DNA from: Sulfuricystis multivorans
GTDB lineage: Bacteria; Pseudomonadota; Gammaproteobacteria; Burkholderiales; Rhodocyclaceae
Length of the DNA: 64,000 nucleotides
Assembly (NCBI RefSeq): GCF_003966565.1
Contig: NZ_AP018718.1
Span: 1,178,001 to 1,242,000, forward strand
Reading direction: 5' to 3'
Of this stretch, positions 36,243 through 45,874 are shown piece after piece. Under the pieces are notes generated by a model. The model was not told the DNA's origin and made no database searches. It saw nothing but the letters and a program-made list of their open reading frames with translations. Numbering within the stretch: position 1 is the stretch's first letter; every line of letters starts with the position of its first letter. Position numbers and translations under genes: made by a program.

Positions 36243-36371
36243 CCGTCCCGCCAGCGCCGAATTTCCGAAGCGATTCGGCGCTCGGCGGGACGTTCCATTT
36301 TCCGCCAGCGCCGAATTTCCGAAGTGATTCGGCGCTCGGCGGGACGTTCCATTTTCCGCCAGCGCCGAGTT
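36243..36371. repeat. Tandem array of the REP-like palindrome (54-bp period)
   Basis: Two full units and a third partial one with a 54-bp period (CCAGCGCCGAATTTCCGAAG at 36251 and 36305, CCAGCGCCGAG at 36359). Each unit folds as GTCCCGCCAGCGCCGAAT, 10-nt loop, ATTCGGCGCTCGGCGGGAC: an 18-bp stem with one bulge. The two full units differ at a single base in the loop (GCG versus GTG). It lies between convergent prpE and the enoyl-CoA hydratase gene, where a two-way terminator or mRNA end-protector would be useful. Confidence 0.85.
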
Positions 36372-36401
36372 TGCAAGCCGGTGCAGGGCGAATGGTGGCG
36401 C

Positions 36402-37175
36402 CTATCGATTGCGGAACTTCGGCGTGCGCTTTTCCAGAAATGCGGTCATGCCTTCCTTTTGATCTTCGAGGGCAAAGGAAGCATGAAAAGTGCGCCGTTC
36501 GAACAACAGACCTTCGGCGAGCGAGGTCTCGAAGGCGCGATTGACGGACTCCTTGATCATCATCAGCACGGGCAGGGAGTAGCCGGCGATCGTCTGTGCT
36601 ATGGCAATGGTTTCGTCGACCAGTTTCTCGGTCGGAAAGATCCGCGCGACCAAGCCGCAGCGTTCCGCTTCGACGGCGTCCATCATGCGCCCGGTAAAGC
36701 AAAGATCCATCGCCTTGGCCTTGCCGACGGCGCGCGGCAGCCGTTGCGTGCCACCGGCGCCGGGCAGGGTGCCGAGCTTGACTTCCGGCAGACCAAATCT
36801 GGCGTTTTCTGCTGCATAGATCGTGTCGCACATCAACGCGAGTTCACAGCCGCCGCCGAGCGCATAACCCGCCACCGCGGCGATGACAGGCTTGCGGCAG
36901 GTTTTCAGACGTTCCCAGTTGCGGGTGATGAAATCGCCCTGGTAGGCGGCCATGTAGTCGAAATCCTTCATGGCGCGGATGTCGGCGCCGGCGGCGAAGG
37001 CCTTGCTGTCGCCGGTGAGGACGATGCAGCCGATGTCGTCGTCGGCCTCGAAGCTGGCAAGCGCGCTGCCGATACCTTCGATGACTTCGTCGTTGAGGGC
37101 GTTCATGGCTGCGGGGCGGTTGATGCGGATCAGACCCACCTTGTCATGGGTCTCGCGGATGATGCTTTCGGGCAT
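36402..37175 (-). CDS. Enoyl-CoA hydratase (crotonase family)
   Basis: 257 residues. Hydrates trans-2-enoyl-CoA to 3-hydroxyacyl-CoA. Family signatures: NRPAAMNALNDEVIEGI near 19, oxyanion hole KAFAAGADIRAMKDFD near 58, GGGCELALMCDTIYAAENA near 105 (first catalytic Glu), FGLPEVKLGTLPGAGGTQRL near 126 (second catalytic Glu). Best guess is a short-chain hydratase (PaaF/Ech type); the exact substrate is not fixed by sequence. The ATG at 37175 follows GGAGA; the element inserted at 37193 lies 17 bp upstream, so native upstream regulation has been displaced. Confidence 0.9.
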   Translation of the reverse strand: MPESIIRETHDKVGLIRINRPAAMNALNDEVIEGIGSALASFEADDDIGCIVLTGDSKAFAAGADIRAMKDFDYMAAYQGDFITRNWERLKTCRKPVIAAVAGYALGGGCELALMCDTIYAAENARFGLPEVKLGTLPGAGGTQRLPRAVGKAKAMDLCFTGRMMDAVEAERCGLVARIFPTEKLVDETIAIAQTIAGYSLPVLMMIKESVNRAFETSLAEGLLFERRTFHASFALEDQKEGMTAFLEKRTPKFRNR

Positions 37176-37192
37176 GGGGTTCTCCGGTTGAA

Positions 37193-37400
37193 CCCAGATT
37201 ATCCATTGAGAGCGGGCTGATGCGCCATGAGCATTTGATACGGTCATTTCATCGCCCTACACGGCGGCTTTCGGCCTGCGGGCGGCATCTTTGCGCCCCC
37301 GTTCCTCGCCAATAGACGCTGTTATTGGCTCGTCGCGGGGACGCAAACCTGCTCGCCCTCGCCTTTTGATACCCGCTCGTGTTCCAATGGACAATCTGGG
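37193..37400. mobile_element. Small non-autonomous element B (copy 2)
   Basis: 208 bp bounded by CCCAGATTATCCATTG and inverted CAATGGACAATCTGGG, with perfect 5-bp target duplication TTGAA (37188-37192, 37401-37405). It is inverted relative to copies 1 and 3. It fills the gap between divergent enoyl-CoA hydratase and tpiA. Near its right end TTGATA (37366-37371) and GACAAT (37390-37395), 18 bp apart, form a promoter-like pair pointing at tpiA. Confidence 0.87.
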
Positions 37401-37412
37401 TTGAAGGCAAAA

Positions 37413-37442
37413 TTGACGTGCTCGGAAAGCCGTCACTATAAT
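37413..37442 (+). promoter_or_regulatory. Sigma-70-type promoter of tpiA
   Basis: TTGACG and a perfect TATAAT separated by 18 bp, ending 35 bp before the tpiA start. It begins 8 bp past the element B target duplication, so the element landed just outside the promoter and left it intact. Confidence 0.75.
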
Positions 37443-37477
37443 GCGCGACTTTCAATCCCGCTGAAACGGAATCGAAG

Positions 37478-38227
37478 ATGCGCAGGAAATTCGTCGCCGG
37501 TAACTGGAAGATGCACGGCAGTTTGAAGAGCAATGCCGAATTGCTTCGCGACGTGCGAACGGGTGTCGCCCCACTGGATATCGATATCGCCGTCTGCGCG
37601 CCTTATCCCTATCTCGCGCAGGTCAGCGAACTACTCCAAGGTAGCAATGTGGCCTGGGGCGCCCAGGATGTTTCCGAGCATGCACAAGGCGCTTACACCG
37701 GCGAAGTCAGCGCGGCGATGCTCGTCGATTTCGGCTGCAAATATGTGATCGTCGGTCATTCCGAGCGGCGCAGCTATTATGGTGAAAGCGATGCGATCGT
37801 CGCCGCGAAAACCGAGGCGGCACTGAAGGCGGGGCTGATCCCGATCGTCTGTGTCGGCGAGACCCTCGAAGAGCGTGAGCGCAATGTCACTGCCGAAGTG
37901 GTCACACGTCAGCTCGACGCCGTCATCGCGCGCTGCGGCGTTGCTGCACTGGCCAACGCCGTGGTCGCTTATGAGCCGGTTTGGGCGATTGGCACCGGAC
38001 ACACCGCCACACCAGCGCAGGCGCAAGAAGTGCATGCGCTGATCCGCAGCCGCGTGGCACGCGAAGATGCGCAAGTTGCCGCGGGGCTACGCATTCTCTA
38101 CGGCGGCAGTATGAAGCCGGCCAATGCCCAGGAGTTGATGGCTCAGCCCGACATCGATGGCGGTCTGATCGGCGGCGCGTCGCTGGTGGCCGCCGATTTC
38201 GTGGCCATCTGTGCGGCGGCCCGTTAA
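37478..38227 (+). CDS. tpiA: Triose-phosphate isomerase
   Basis: 249 residues. Interconverts dihydroxyacetone phosphate and glyceraldehyde 3-phosphate. [15 protein letters not shown] at residue 5 (active-site Asn and Lys), [15 protein letters not shown] near 92 (catalytic His), [20 protein letters not shown] near 161 (catalytic Glu), [15 protein letters not shown] near 205 and GGLIGGASL near 228 (phosphate loop). Starts the tpiA-secG-tRNA-Leu-nuo order that is common in betaproteobacteria; secG follows 9 bp later. Its promoter at 37413 is strong. Confidence 0.97.
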   Translation: MRRKFVAGNWKMHGSLKSNAELLRDVRTGVAPLDIDIAVCAPYPYLAQVSELLQGSNVAWGAQDVSEHAQGAYTGEVSAAMLVDFGCKYVIVGHSERRSYYGESDAIVAAKTEAALKAGLIPIVCVGETLEERERNVTAEVVTRQLDAVIARCGVAALANAVVAYEPVWAIGTGHTATPAQAQEVHALIRSRVAREDAQVAAGLRILYGGSMKPANAQELMAQPDIDGGLIGGASLVAADFVAICAAAR

Positions 38228-38236
38228 GGAAACTCC

Positions 38237-38596
38237 ATGAGCATTCTCTTCACCATCACGCTCACCGTGCACATCATCGTCGGGCTTGCGGTGATCGGCC
38301 TCGTGTTGATCCAGCATGGCAAAGGCGCCGACATGGGGGCGGCGTTCGGCAGCGGTGCTTCGGGTAGCCTGTTCGGTGCGACCGGCTCGGCCAATTTTCT
38401 ATCGCGCTCGACCGCGGTGCTGGCAGCAATTTTCTTTATCACCAGCCTGTCGCTGGCCTACATGGCGAGCCAACGTCCCGCTGCAGCAGCGAGCAGCGTG
38501 ACCGATACCGTCAAGACGGAATCGGTCGTGCCGGTCGCGCCTGCTCCTCAGCAGGACGCGCAGGAAGAATCGAAGGCAAAAAATATTCCGAAGTGA
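38237..38596 (+). CDS. secG: Protein translocase subunit SecG
   Basis: 119 residues. Two transmembrane helices (about 3-23 and 53-73) with the conserved cytoplasmic loop LIQHGKGADMGAAFGSGASG between them; SLFGATGSANFLSRSTAVLA follows. A Pro/Ala/Glu-rich tail of about 40 residues completes it. SecG stimulates SecYEG export. It lies 9 bp after tpiA and upstream of tRNA-Leu. Confidence 0.94.
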   Translation: MSILFTITLTVHIIVGLAVIGLVLIQHGKGADMGAAFGSGASGSLFGATGSANFLSRSTAVLAAIFFITSLSLAYMASQRPAAAASSVTDTVKTESVVPVAPAPQQDAQEESKAKNIPK

Positions 38597-38700
38597 CGCG
38601 ACAGAAGCGCGGAACGCGGTTAAAATTATCAAGCTGAAAATGCGCCCGGACGCAGTCGCAGAGCCCCACCAGCGCTCAAGCGATGGAACCGGGTGACAAA

Positions 38701-38785
38701 GCCGACGTGGTGGAATTGGTAGACACGCTATCTTGAGGGGGTAGTGGCGAAAGCTGTGCGAGTTCGAGTCTCGCCGTCGGCACCA
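38701..38785 (+). tRNA. tRNA-Leu (GAG)
   Basis: 85 nt with encoded CCA. Acceptor GCCGACG pairs with CGTCGGC; anticodon stem CTATC/GGTAG with loop TTGAGGG gives GAG; long variable arm (TGGCGAAAGCT) typical of leucine tRNA; T-arm TGCGAGTTCGAGTCTCGC. It lies between secG and nuoA, 48 bp before nuoA. Confidence 0.96.
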
Positions 38786-38833
38786 GACACGAGGGCAATG
38801 ACCATGAAGCGATTTGCAACAGGGGGTTGTTGA

Positions 38834-39214
38834 ATGCTGGAAAACTATTTCCCGGTGCTGGTGTTCATCATCGTTGCCCTGATTTTTGGCTGTGTGCCCA
38901 TGATCATCGGGCGGCTGGTCGGGCCCCATCGTCCTGACCCAGAAAAACTTTCCCCCTACGAATGTGGCTTCAATGCCTTCGAGGATGCGCGCATGAAGTT
39001 CGATGTGCGCTATTACCTCGTCGCGATCGCTTTCATCATCTTCGATCTGGAAGTGGCCTACATGTTTCCCTGGGCGGCGATCTACAAGGAATTCGTCGGC
39101 GCGGAAAACGCCGTGGTGCGGTCTTTCGGTTTCGTCGAGATGTTCATCTTCATGGGCATCCTCATCGTCGGTTTCGTCTGGGCCTGGCTGAAAGGCGCCC
39201 TCGAGTGGGAGTGA
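38834..39214 (+). CDS. nuoA: NADH-quinone oxidoreductase subunit A
   Basis: 126 residues, three transmembrane helices (about 7-29, 62-84, 94-116). The matrix-side loop has [20 protein letters not shown] with the conserved Glu-Cys-Gly; [20 protein letters not shown] follows. NuoA lies where the quinone channel meets the membrane arm. First of fourteen contiguous nuo genes (nuoA to nuoN); nuoB starts 4 bp later. Confidence 0.96.
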   Translation: MLENYFPVLVFIIVALIFGCVPMIIGRLVGPHRPDPEKLSPYECGFNAFEDARMKFDVRYYLVAIAFIIFDLEVAYMFPWAAIYKEFVGAENAVVRSFGFVEMFIFMGILIVGFVWAWLKGALEWE

Positions 39215-39218
39215 GCGA

Positions 39219-39695
39219 GTGAGCATCGAAGGTGTCTTGCAGGAAGGTTTCGTCACCACTACGCTCGACAAGGTCATCAACTGGACGCGCACCGGTTCCC
39301 TCTGGCCGATGACGTTTGGCTTGGCCTGCTGTGCGATCGAGATGATCCACACCGGGGTGTCCCGTTACGATCTCGACCGCTTCGGTGTGGTCTTCCGCCC
39401 GAGTCCGCGTCAGTCAGACGTGATGATCGTCGCGGGCACGGTCACCAACAAGATGGCCCCGGCGATGCGCCGCGTCTATGACCAAATGGCGGAACCGCGC
39501 TGGGTGATCTCGATGGGTTCCTGTGCGAACGGAGGCGGTTACTATCATTACTCCTATTCCGTGTTGCGGGGTTGCGACCGGGTGATCCCAGTCGATATTT
39601 ACGTGCCTGGCTGTCCACCCACCCCAGAAGCGCTGCTCTACGGCATCATCCAACTGCAAAACAAGATCAATCGGACCTGCACCATCGCCCGTTAA
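39219..39695 (+). CDS. nuoB: NADH-quinone oxidoreductase subunit B
   Basis: 158 residues, GTG start. It holds the terminal cluster N2: tandem cysteines in [14 protein letters not shown] near residue 33, Cys in [19 protein letters not shown] near 100, and [15 protein letters not shown] near 133. All four ligands are present. The final quinone reduction step happens at the interface with NuoD. 36 bp before nuoC. Confidence 0.97.
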   Translation: MSIEGVLQEGFVTTTLDKVINWTRTGSLWPMTFGLACCAIEMIHTGVSRYDLDRFGVVFRPSPRQSDVMIVAGTVTNKMAPAMRRVYDQMAEPRWVISMGSCANGGGYYHYSYSVLRGCDRVIPVDIYVPGCPPTPEALLYGIIQLQNKINRTCTIAR

Positions 39696-39731
39696 TCTAC
39701 CCCCGTCGTTCGCGAAATCTCTGAAAACATC

Positions 39732-40361
39732 ATGAGCGCCAAGCTGGAACGGCTGTGCAAGCACTTGAACGAAATCTTCGTCGGGCGCATCCAGAATCTC
39801 ACGGTCGCCGGCGGCGAGGTCACGCTCGAGGTCTCTCCCGCTGACTATTTCGAGGTTGCCAAGACGCTGCGCGATCATCCGGAGCTGCGCTTCGAGCAGT
39901 TGCTCGATCTGTGTGGTGTCGACTATGTGACTTACGGCAGAACGGATCTCGTCGATTTCAGCAAAGGGCGTTCGCCGCGTTTCGCCGCCGTGAGCCACCT
40001 GCTCTCCCTGACTCACAACTGGCGCTTGCGACTCAGGGTGTTCGCACCGGATGATGCCTTTCCCGTCGTCGCTTCGCTGACGCCGCTGTGGAGCAGCGCC
40101 AATTGGTTCGAGCGCGAGGCCTTCGATCTGTTTGGCATCATGTTCGAAGGCCATGACGATCTCCGGCGCATTTTGACCGACTACGGCTTCGTCGGCCATC
40201 CATTCCGCAAGGACTTCCCGGTGCATGGTTATGTCGAGATGCGCTACGACCCGGAGCAGCGTCGCGTGGTCTATCAGCCCGTGACCATCGAGCCGCGCGA
40301 GGTGACGCCGCGCATCATCCGCGAAGAAAACTATGGAAAGGTGAGCGACGACCGTGGCTGA
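39732..40361 (+). CDS. nuoC: NADH-quinone oxidoreductase subunit C
   Basis: 209 residues, separate from NuoD as in most bacteria other than enterics. The 30-kDa subunit signature is [20 protein letters not shown] with [19 protein letters not shown] near residues 120-160. Structural subunit of the peripheral arm with no cofactor. The C-terminus overlaps the nuoD GTG start by 8 bases. Confidence 0.95.
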   Translation: MSAKLERLCKHLNEIFVGRIQNLTVAGGEVTLEVSPADYFEVAKTLRDHPELRFEQLLDLCGVDYVTYGRTDLVDFSKGRSPRFAAVSHLLSLTHNWRLRLRVFAPDDAFPVVASLTPLWSSANWFEREAFDLFGIMFEGHDDLRRILTDYGFVGHPFRKDFPVHGYVEMRYDPEQRRVVYQPVTIEPREVTPRIIREENYGKVSDDRG

Positions 40362-41607
40362 GATCAAGAACTATACGGTCAATATGGGGCCGCAGCATCC
40401 AGCGACCCACGGTGTGCTGCGGCTGGTGCTCGAACTCGATGGCGAGGTCGTGGTGCGTGCCGACCCGCACATCGGTTTGCTGCACCGGGCGACCGAAAAG
40501 TTGATGGAGCATCGCACCTGGGTGCAATCCTTGCCGTACATGGATCGGATGGATTACACCTCGATGTTCATCAACGAACATCCGTTCTGTCTGGCCGTCG
40601 AACGCTTGTTGGGAATCGAGGTACCGATCCGCGCGCAATACATCCGTGTGATGTTCGACGAACTGACGCGCATCTTCCACCATCTCTTCAATCTCGGCAC
40701 GCACGCGCTGGACATCGGCGCGATGGCGATGGTGCTCTACACCTTCCGTGAGCGCGAAGACATCCTCGACATGCTCGAAGCGGTTTCCGGCGCGCGCATG
40801 CACGGCGCCTACTATCGACCTGGCGGCGTGTATCGCGACCTGCCGGACAGCATGCCCAAGTACACGGTCAATAAGTTCAAGGACGAGAAGACCGTCAAGG
40901 AACTGAATGCTGCGCGCGAAGGTTCCATGCTCGATTTCATCGAGGATTTCACCAACCGGTTGCCGCGTTATCTCGACGAATACGAAACCCTGCTGACCGG
41001 CAACCGCATTTGGAAGCAGCGCACCGTCGGCATCGGCGTCGTCTCGCCGGAGCGTGCGCTCCAGCTCGGTTTCACCGGCCCGATGCTGCGCGGCTCGGGC
41101 ATCGCCTGGGATCTGCGCAAGAAACAGCCCTACATGGTCTATGACCGACTCGATTTCGATGTGCCGGTCGGTGTCAACGGCGATTGCTACGACCGTTATC
41201 TCGTGCGCATGGAGGAAATGCGCCAGTCCAACCGCATCGTCAAGCAATGCGTCGACTGGCTGCGCAAGAATCCCGGCCCGGTGATGATCGACGATCTGAA
41301 GGTCGCGCCGCCGAAGCGCGAGAAGATGAAAACCAGCATGGAAGAGCTGATCCACCATTTCAAGTTCTTCACCGAGGGCATCCATGTGCCGCCGGGGGAG
41401 ACCTATGCCGCGATCGAGCATGCCAAAGGCGAGCTGGGCGTCTATATGATCTCGGATGGCGCCAACAAACCCTACCGCGTCAAAGTGCGCTCGCCTGCGT
41501 TCCAAAACCTCTCGGCGATGGATGAAATGGCGCGCGGCCACATGATCGCCGACGTGGTCACCATTATCGGCACGATGGACATCGTGTTCGGCGAAGTGGA
41601 CAGATAA
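40354..41607 (+). CDS. nuoD: NADH-quinone oxidoreductase subunit D
   Basis: 417 residues, GTG start. 49-kDa subunit, related to the hydrogenase large subunit, forming most of the quinone-binding pocket: [20 protein letters not shown] near residue 10 with the quinone His, [13 protein letters not shown] near 39, [11 protein letters not shown] near 61 with the quinone Tyr region, [14 protein letters not shown] near 147, and the C-terminal [10 protein letters not shown]. nuoE starts 3 bp later. Confidence 0.97.
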   Translation: MAEIKNYTVNMGPQHPATHGVLRLVLELDGEVVVRADPHIGLLHRATEKLMEHRTWVQSLPYMDRMDYTSMFINEHPFCLAVERLLGIEVPIRAQYIRVMFDELTRIFHHLFNLGTHALDIGAMAMVLYTFREREDILDMLEAVSGARMHGAYYRPGGVYRDLPDSMPKYTVNKFKDEKTVKELNAAREGSMLDFIEDFTNRLPRYLDEYETLLTGNRIWKQRTVGIGVVSPERALQLGFTGPMLRGSGIAWDLRKKQPYMVYDRLDFDVPVGVNGDCYDRYLVRMEEMRQSNRIVKQCVDWLRKNPGPVMIDDLKVAPPKREKMKTSMEELIHHFKFFTEGIHVPPGETYAAIEHAKGELGVYMISDGANKPYRVKVRSPAFQNLSAMDEMARGHMIADVVTIIGTMDIVFGEVDR

Positions 41608-41610
41608 GTC

Positions 41611-42108
41611 ATGTTGAGCGAAGCCACGTTGCAAAAAATCGATCGCGAGATCGCCAAGTACCCGTCCGATCAGCGGCAGTCCGCAGTGATGGCGGCGTTG
41701 CGTCTTGCCCAGCAAGAAAAAGGCTGGCTCTCGCCCGAGACCATCGCCTTCGTCGCGAAATATCTAGGCATGGCCGAGATGGCGGTCTATGAGGTGGCGA
41801 CCTTCTACAACATGTATGAGCTGGCGCCGGTCGGCAAATACAAGATCACGGTGTGCACCAATTTGCCGTGCGCCCTGTCGGGCGGCGTACATGCCGCCGA
41901 CTATCTGAAAGAGAAGCTCGGCATCGATTTCAACGAAACCACGCCGGATGGCAAATTCACGCTGAAGGAGGGCGAATGCATGGGGGCGTGCGGCGATGCG
42001 CCGGTGCTGCTCGTCAATGACGTGCATATGCGCTGTTTCATGACGCCCGAGGAAATCGACCGGCTGCTGGCGGAGTGCGATCGTAGCGAGAGCGGAGGCA
42101 ACGGTTAA
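41611..42108 (+). CDS. nuoE: NADH-quinone oxidoreductase subunit E
   Basis: 165 residues, 24-kDa thioredoxin-like [2Fe-2S] subunit (cluster N1a). Ligands: Cys in [14 protein letters not shown] near residue 92-97 and in [19 protein letters not shown] near 133-137, all four present. Helical N-terminus [21 protein letters not shown] is typical. The last base of its TAA is the first base of the nuoF ATG. Confidence 0.96.
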   Translation: MLSEATLQKIDREIAKYPSDQRQSAVMAALRLAQQEKGWLSPETIAFVAKYLGMAEMAVYEVATFYNMYELAPVGKYKITVCTNLPCALSGGVHAADYLKEKLGIDFNETTPDGKFTLKEGECMGACGDAPVLLVNDVHMRCFMTPEEIDRLLAECDRSESGGNG

Positions 42109-43547
42109 TGGCGATTCTCGATAGCATCAATCCGACCTTGACCGCCGGCTGGCATCGTCCCGACGTGCGCGATCTGGCGCGTGACACCGGCTGGCACCTT
42201 GCGGATTACGAAGCGCGCGGCGGCTATCAGGCCTTGAAAAAGCTGTTCGCCGAAAAGATGACGCCCGAGCAGGTGATCGCCGAGGTGAAGGCTTCGGTCT
42301 TGCGCGGTCGCGGCGGGGCGGGATTTCCGACTGGCCTGAAATGGAGCTTCATGCCGAAAAAAAAGGTGGTCGAAAAACAGCTCGTCTGCGATACCGAAAC
42401 CGGCGCACCCACGCTGTGCGAAGTGGTCGATTCCCGTGCCGGCGACCATTACATCGTCTGCAACACCGATGAAGGCGAACCCGGCACGTTCAAGGATCGC
42501 GACATCTTGCGTCACGACCCGCACGCGGTCATCGAGGGCATGATCATCGCCGGATACGCGATAGGCGCGAATTGCGGCTACAACTACATCCACGGCGAAA
42601 TCTTCGAGCTCTACCAGCGTTTCGAAGCCGCGCTCGCTGAGGCGCGCGCCGCCGGCTATCTGGGCAAGAACATCCTCGGTTCCGGCTTCGATTTCGAGCT
42701 CTACGCCCATCACGGCTGGGGCGCCTACATCTGCGGCGAGGAAACGGCGCTGCTCGAATCGATCGAAGGCAAGAAAGGCCAGCCGCGCTACAAGCCGCCC
42801 TTTCCGGCCAATGTCGGCCTCTATGGACGTCCGACGACGATCAACAATACCGAGTCGCTGGCCTCGATTCCCTGGATCATCCGCAATGGCGGCCAGGCCT
42901 TCCTCGATCTGGGCAAACCGAACAATGGTGGCACCAAGTTGTTCTCGGTCTCCGGTCATGTCAATAAGCCCGGCAACTACGAAGTGCCGCTGGGCACGCC
43001 ATTTGCCAAGCTGCTCGAAATGGCGGGCGGCATGCGCGGCGGCAGAAAACTCAAGGCGGTGATTCCCGGTGGTTCCTCGGCGCCGGTGCTGCCAGCCGAG
43101 ATCATCATGGACTGCACCATGGATTACGATTCGATCGCCAAAGCCGGTTCGATGCTCGGCTCGGGCGCGGTGATCGTGATGGACGAGACGGTCTGCATGG
43201 TCAAGGCGCTCGAACGCCTGTCACGCTTTTATCACGAGGAATCCTGCGGGCAATGCACGCCGTGCCGGGAAGGCACCGGCTGGCTCTACAAGATGATCCA
43301 TCGCATCGAGCATGGCCAGGGACGGCCGGAGGATCTCGATTTGCTCGACGACGTGGCGAAGAACATCATGGGACGGACGATCTGCGCGCTCGGCGATGCC
43401 GCCGCCATGCCGGTGATCAGTTTCGTCAAACATTTCCGCGCCGAGTTTGCCTATCACATCGAACACAAGCAGTGTCTGGTGCCCCCCGATGTGCAGAGGG
43501 CGGGCAGCACCTTCCATACGCGCTTGATGGCGGGGGCGACATGTTGA
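42108..43547 (+). CDS. nuoF: NADH-quinone oxidoreductase subunit F (NADH-binding)
   Basis: 479 residues. Binds NADH and FMN and carries cluster N3: [20 protein letters not shown] near 65, [20 protein letters not shown] near 201, and cluster ligands [19 protein letters not shown] near 378 with the fourth Cys in [15 protein letters not shown] near 424. Odd: between SFMPK and the conserved [17 protein letters not shown] there are about 25 residues ([20 protein letters not shown] and on) that most NuoF proteins I know lack; they add two extra cysteines. The C-terminus overlaps nuoG by 7 bases. Confidence 0.95.
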   Translation: MAILDSINPTLTAGWHRPDVRDLARDTGWHLADYEARGGYQALKKLFAEKMTPEQVIAEVKASVLRGRGGAGFPTGLKWSFMPKKKVVEKQLVCDTETGAPTLCEVVDSRAGDHYIVCNTDEGEPGTFKDRDILRHDPHAVIEGMIIAGYAIGANCGYNYIHGEIFELYQRFEAALAEARAAGYLGKNILGSGFDFELYAHHGWGAYICGEETALLESIEGKKGQPRYKPPFPANVGLYGRPTTINNTESLASIPWIIRNGGQAFLDLGKPNNGGTKLFSVSGHVNKPGNYEVPLGTPFAKLLEMAGGMRGGRKLKAVIPGGSSAPVLPAEIIMDCTMDYDSIAKAGSMLGSGAVIVMDETVCMVKALERLSRFYHEESCGQCTPCREGTGWLYKMIHRIEHGQGRPEDLDLLDDVAKNIMGRTICALGDAAAMPVISFVKHFRAEFAYHIEHKQCLVPPDVQRAGSTFHTRLMAGATC

Positions 43548-45874
43548 ACATCGAGATCGACGGCAAGCCGCTGCAAGTCGCGCCGGGCACTACGGTGTTC
43601 GAGGCCGCGCGTTCGGCCGGCATCTACATTCCGCATTTCTGCTACCACAAGAAGCTCTCGATCGCCGCCAATTGCCGGATGTGTCTCGTGCAGGTCGAAA
43701 AGGCGCCGAAACCGATGCCCGCCTGCGCGACCGTCGCCACCGAAGGCATGAAGGTATTCACGCATTCGCCGCTGGCGGTCAAGGCGCAGCGCGCCGTGAT
43801 GGAGTTTCTGTTGATCAACCATCCGCTCGACTGTCCGATCTGCGATCAGGGCGGGGAATGTCAGCTGCAGGATCTCGCCGTCGGCTACGGCGGCTCCCAT
43901 GCGCGCTTCCAGGAAGAAAAGCGCGTCGTCAGCAACAAGGATCTCGGTCCGCTGGTCGCGACCGATATGACTCGCTGCATCAACTGTACGCGCTGTGTGC
44001 GCTTCACGCAGGAAATCGCCGGCTACATGGAGCTCGGTCAGGCCTATCGCGGCGATCGCGCCGAGATCATGCCTTTCCTCGGTCAGACGCTCGATTCCGA
44101 GCTGTCCGGCAACGTCATCGACCTTTGCCCGGTCGGCGCGCTGACTTCGAAGCCGTTCCGCTTCGCGGCGCGCACTTGGGAGCTTTCGCGCCGCAAGTCG
44201 GTGAGCCCGCATGACGGCCTGGGCAGCAATCTGATCGTCCAGGTGTTGCATGACAAGGTCAAGCGCGTCTTGCCGCTGGAAAACGAGGCGATCAACGAGT
44301 GCTGGCTGTCCGACAAGGATCGCTTCTCCTACGAAGCGCTCAACGGCGAGGAACGCCTGACACGCCCGCTGGTCAAGCAGGGCGGTCAGTGGCGCGAAGT
44401 CGAATGGAACGTGGCGCTCGATTATGCCGCGCATGCGCTGCGCGACATCGCGCGCAATCATGGTGCGGATGCGCTCGGCGCCCTCATCAGCCCGCATGCA
44501 ACCCTCGAGGAAATGGCGCTGGCCGCCAAACTGCTGCGTGGGTTGGGCTCGGACAACATCGATTTCCGTTTGCGTCAGAGCGATTTCAGCCTCGATGGCC
44601 AGCGCGCCGGCATACCTTGGCTCGGCATGAAGATCGCCGAGCTCGGCGCACTCGATCGCGTGTTCGTGGTCGGCAGTTTCCTGCGCAAGGATCATCCGCT
44701 GATCGCTCAGCGCCTGCGCCAGAGCGCGAAGAAGGGCGCCCAGATTTCGCTGCTGCATTCTGCCGATGACGAGCTGTTCATCGAGCTGTTCGCGAAGGCG
44801 ATCGCTGCACCGGCGCAACTGACGGCGCTGTTCGCCGAGGTCGTCAAGGCGGTGGCCGAACTCAAGAACGTGCCGCTCGACGACGAATTCGCGAAAGTCG
44901 GCCCCGGCGAGACGGCACGCAAGATCGCCGCCAGCCTCGCCTCCGGCGCGAACGTCGGCATCCTGCTGGGCAACTTTGCCCAGCAGCACCCGCAGGCGGC
45001 GACGCTGAATCGCCTTGCGCAGCAGCTCGCCGGACTGCTCGGAGCGAAATTTGGTTTCCTCGGCGAGGCGGCGAACAGCGTCGGCGGGTATGTTGCCGGT
45101 GCCCATCCTCGTCAAGGCGGAATGAATGCTGCGCGGCTGATCTCCGAACCACGGCGCGGCTACTTGCTACTGGGTGTCGAGCCGGAGCTCGATTGTGCGG
45201 ATGGTGCGGCGGCGCTTTCCGCACTTTCCCAGGCGGCGAGCGTGATCGTCCTGTCGCCGTTCAAGTCGCAGGCCGCGCTCGACTATGCCGATTGTCTGCT
45301 GCCCGTCGCACCATTTACCGAGACTTCCGGCACTTTCGTCAATACCGAGGGTCGGCTGCAGAGTTTCCATGCCGTCTGCAAACCCTTGGGCGAGACGCGG
45401 CCGGCCTGGAAGGTGCTGCGCGTGTTGGGCAATCTGCTCGAGCTTGCCGGCTTCGATTACGAAAGTTCGGAACAGGTGCGTGACGAAGTTTTGCCCGGCA
45501 AACCCGAATTCGTCGCGGGGCTCGACAATGCCGTCGCCCCCGGCGCGATGCGGCTTGTCTCTTCTACCACGGGTCTGCAGCGCATCGCCGATGTACCGAT
45601 CTACTTCGCCGATCCGCTGGTGCGCCGCGCGCCCAGTCTGCAGGCGACCCGCGATGCGGCCAAACCTACGGTGCGCATGAATGCCGCGACGCTGGCGAAA
45701 CTGGGGCTTATCGATGGCAACCGAGTGAAGTTCGGCGCTGGCGGCACGGCAGTCGAGCTGCTCGCTCGGCTCGATGCCGGCGTGCCGGATGAATGCGTAC
45801 GCATCGCCGCGGCGCATGCGACGACCGTGGCGCTCGGTCCGCTGTTCGGCACCCTGAATGTGGAGCGCGCATGA
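43541..45874 (+). CDS. nuoG: NADH-quinone oxidoreductase subunit G
   Basis: 777 residues, 75-kDa subunit. [2Fe-2S] N1b ligands in [20 protein letters not shown] near 33-48; His/Cys cluster N5 [20 protein letters not shown] near 95; N4 motif [16 protein letters not shown] near 146 with the last Cys in [16 protein letters not shown] near 193; then a molybdopterin-oxidoreductase-like domain without cofactor. Start ATG 43541 ([16 protein letters not shown]) overlaps nuoF; a reading from 43253 lies inside nuoF and was rejected. Residues 730-736 (FGAGGTA) are encoded by a copy of the dispersed repeat (45728-45751). Confidence 0.96.
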   Translation: MLNIEIDGKPLQVAPGTTVFEAARSAGIYIPHFCYHKKLSIAANCRMCLVQVEKAPKPMPACATVATEGMKVFTHSPLAVKAQRAVMEFLLINHPLDCPICDQGGECQLQDLAVGYGGSHARFQEEKRVVSNKDLGPLVATDMTRCINCTRCVRFTQEIAGYMELGQAYRGDRAEIMPFLGQTLDSELSGNVIDLCPVGALTSKPFRFAARTWELSRRKSVSPHDGLGSNLIVQVLHDKVKRVLPLENEAINECWLSDKDRFSYEALNGEERLTRPLVKQGGQWREVEWNVALDYAAHALRDIARNHGADALGALISPHATLEEMALAAKLLRGLGSDNIDFRLRQSDFSLDGQRAGIPWLGMKIAELGALDRVFVVGSFLRKDHPLIAQRLRQSAKKGAQISLLHSADDELFIELFAKAIAAPAQLTALFAEVVKAVAELKNVPLDDEFAKVGPGETARKIAASLASGANVGILLGNFAQQHPQAATLNRLAQQLAGLLGAKFGFLGEAANSVGGYVAGAHPRQGGMNAARLISEPRRGYLLLGVEPELDCADGAAALSALSQAASVIVLSPFKSQAALDYADCLLPVAPFTETSGTFVNTEGRLQSFHAVCKPLGETRPAWKVLRVLGNLLELAGFDYESSEQVRDEVLPGKPEFVAGLDNAVAPGAMRLVSSTTGLQRIADVPIYFADPLVRRAPSLQATRDAAKPTVRMNAATLAKLGLIDGNRVKFGAGGTAVELLARLDAGVPDECVRIAAAHATTVALGPLFGTLNVERA
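45728..45751 (+). repeat. REP-like repeat arm inside nuoG
   Basis: AAGTTCGGCGCTGGCGGCAC then GGCA, an almost exact copy of the dispersed repeat. In frame it encodes K-F-G-A-G-G-T-A near the C-terminus of NuoG, in a surface region of the molybdopterin-like domain. Confidence 0.7.

Noticed and set aside
36243-36371. Possible CRISPR or iteron array
   Set aside because: Period 54 bp with no unique spacers; the unit is a single long hairpin.
36082-36831. Frame encoding a repeated KFGAGGKWNVPPSAESLR peptide
   Set aside because: It is a read-through of the 54-bp hairpin array joined to antisense of flanking genes; not a protein with repeats.
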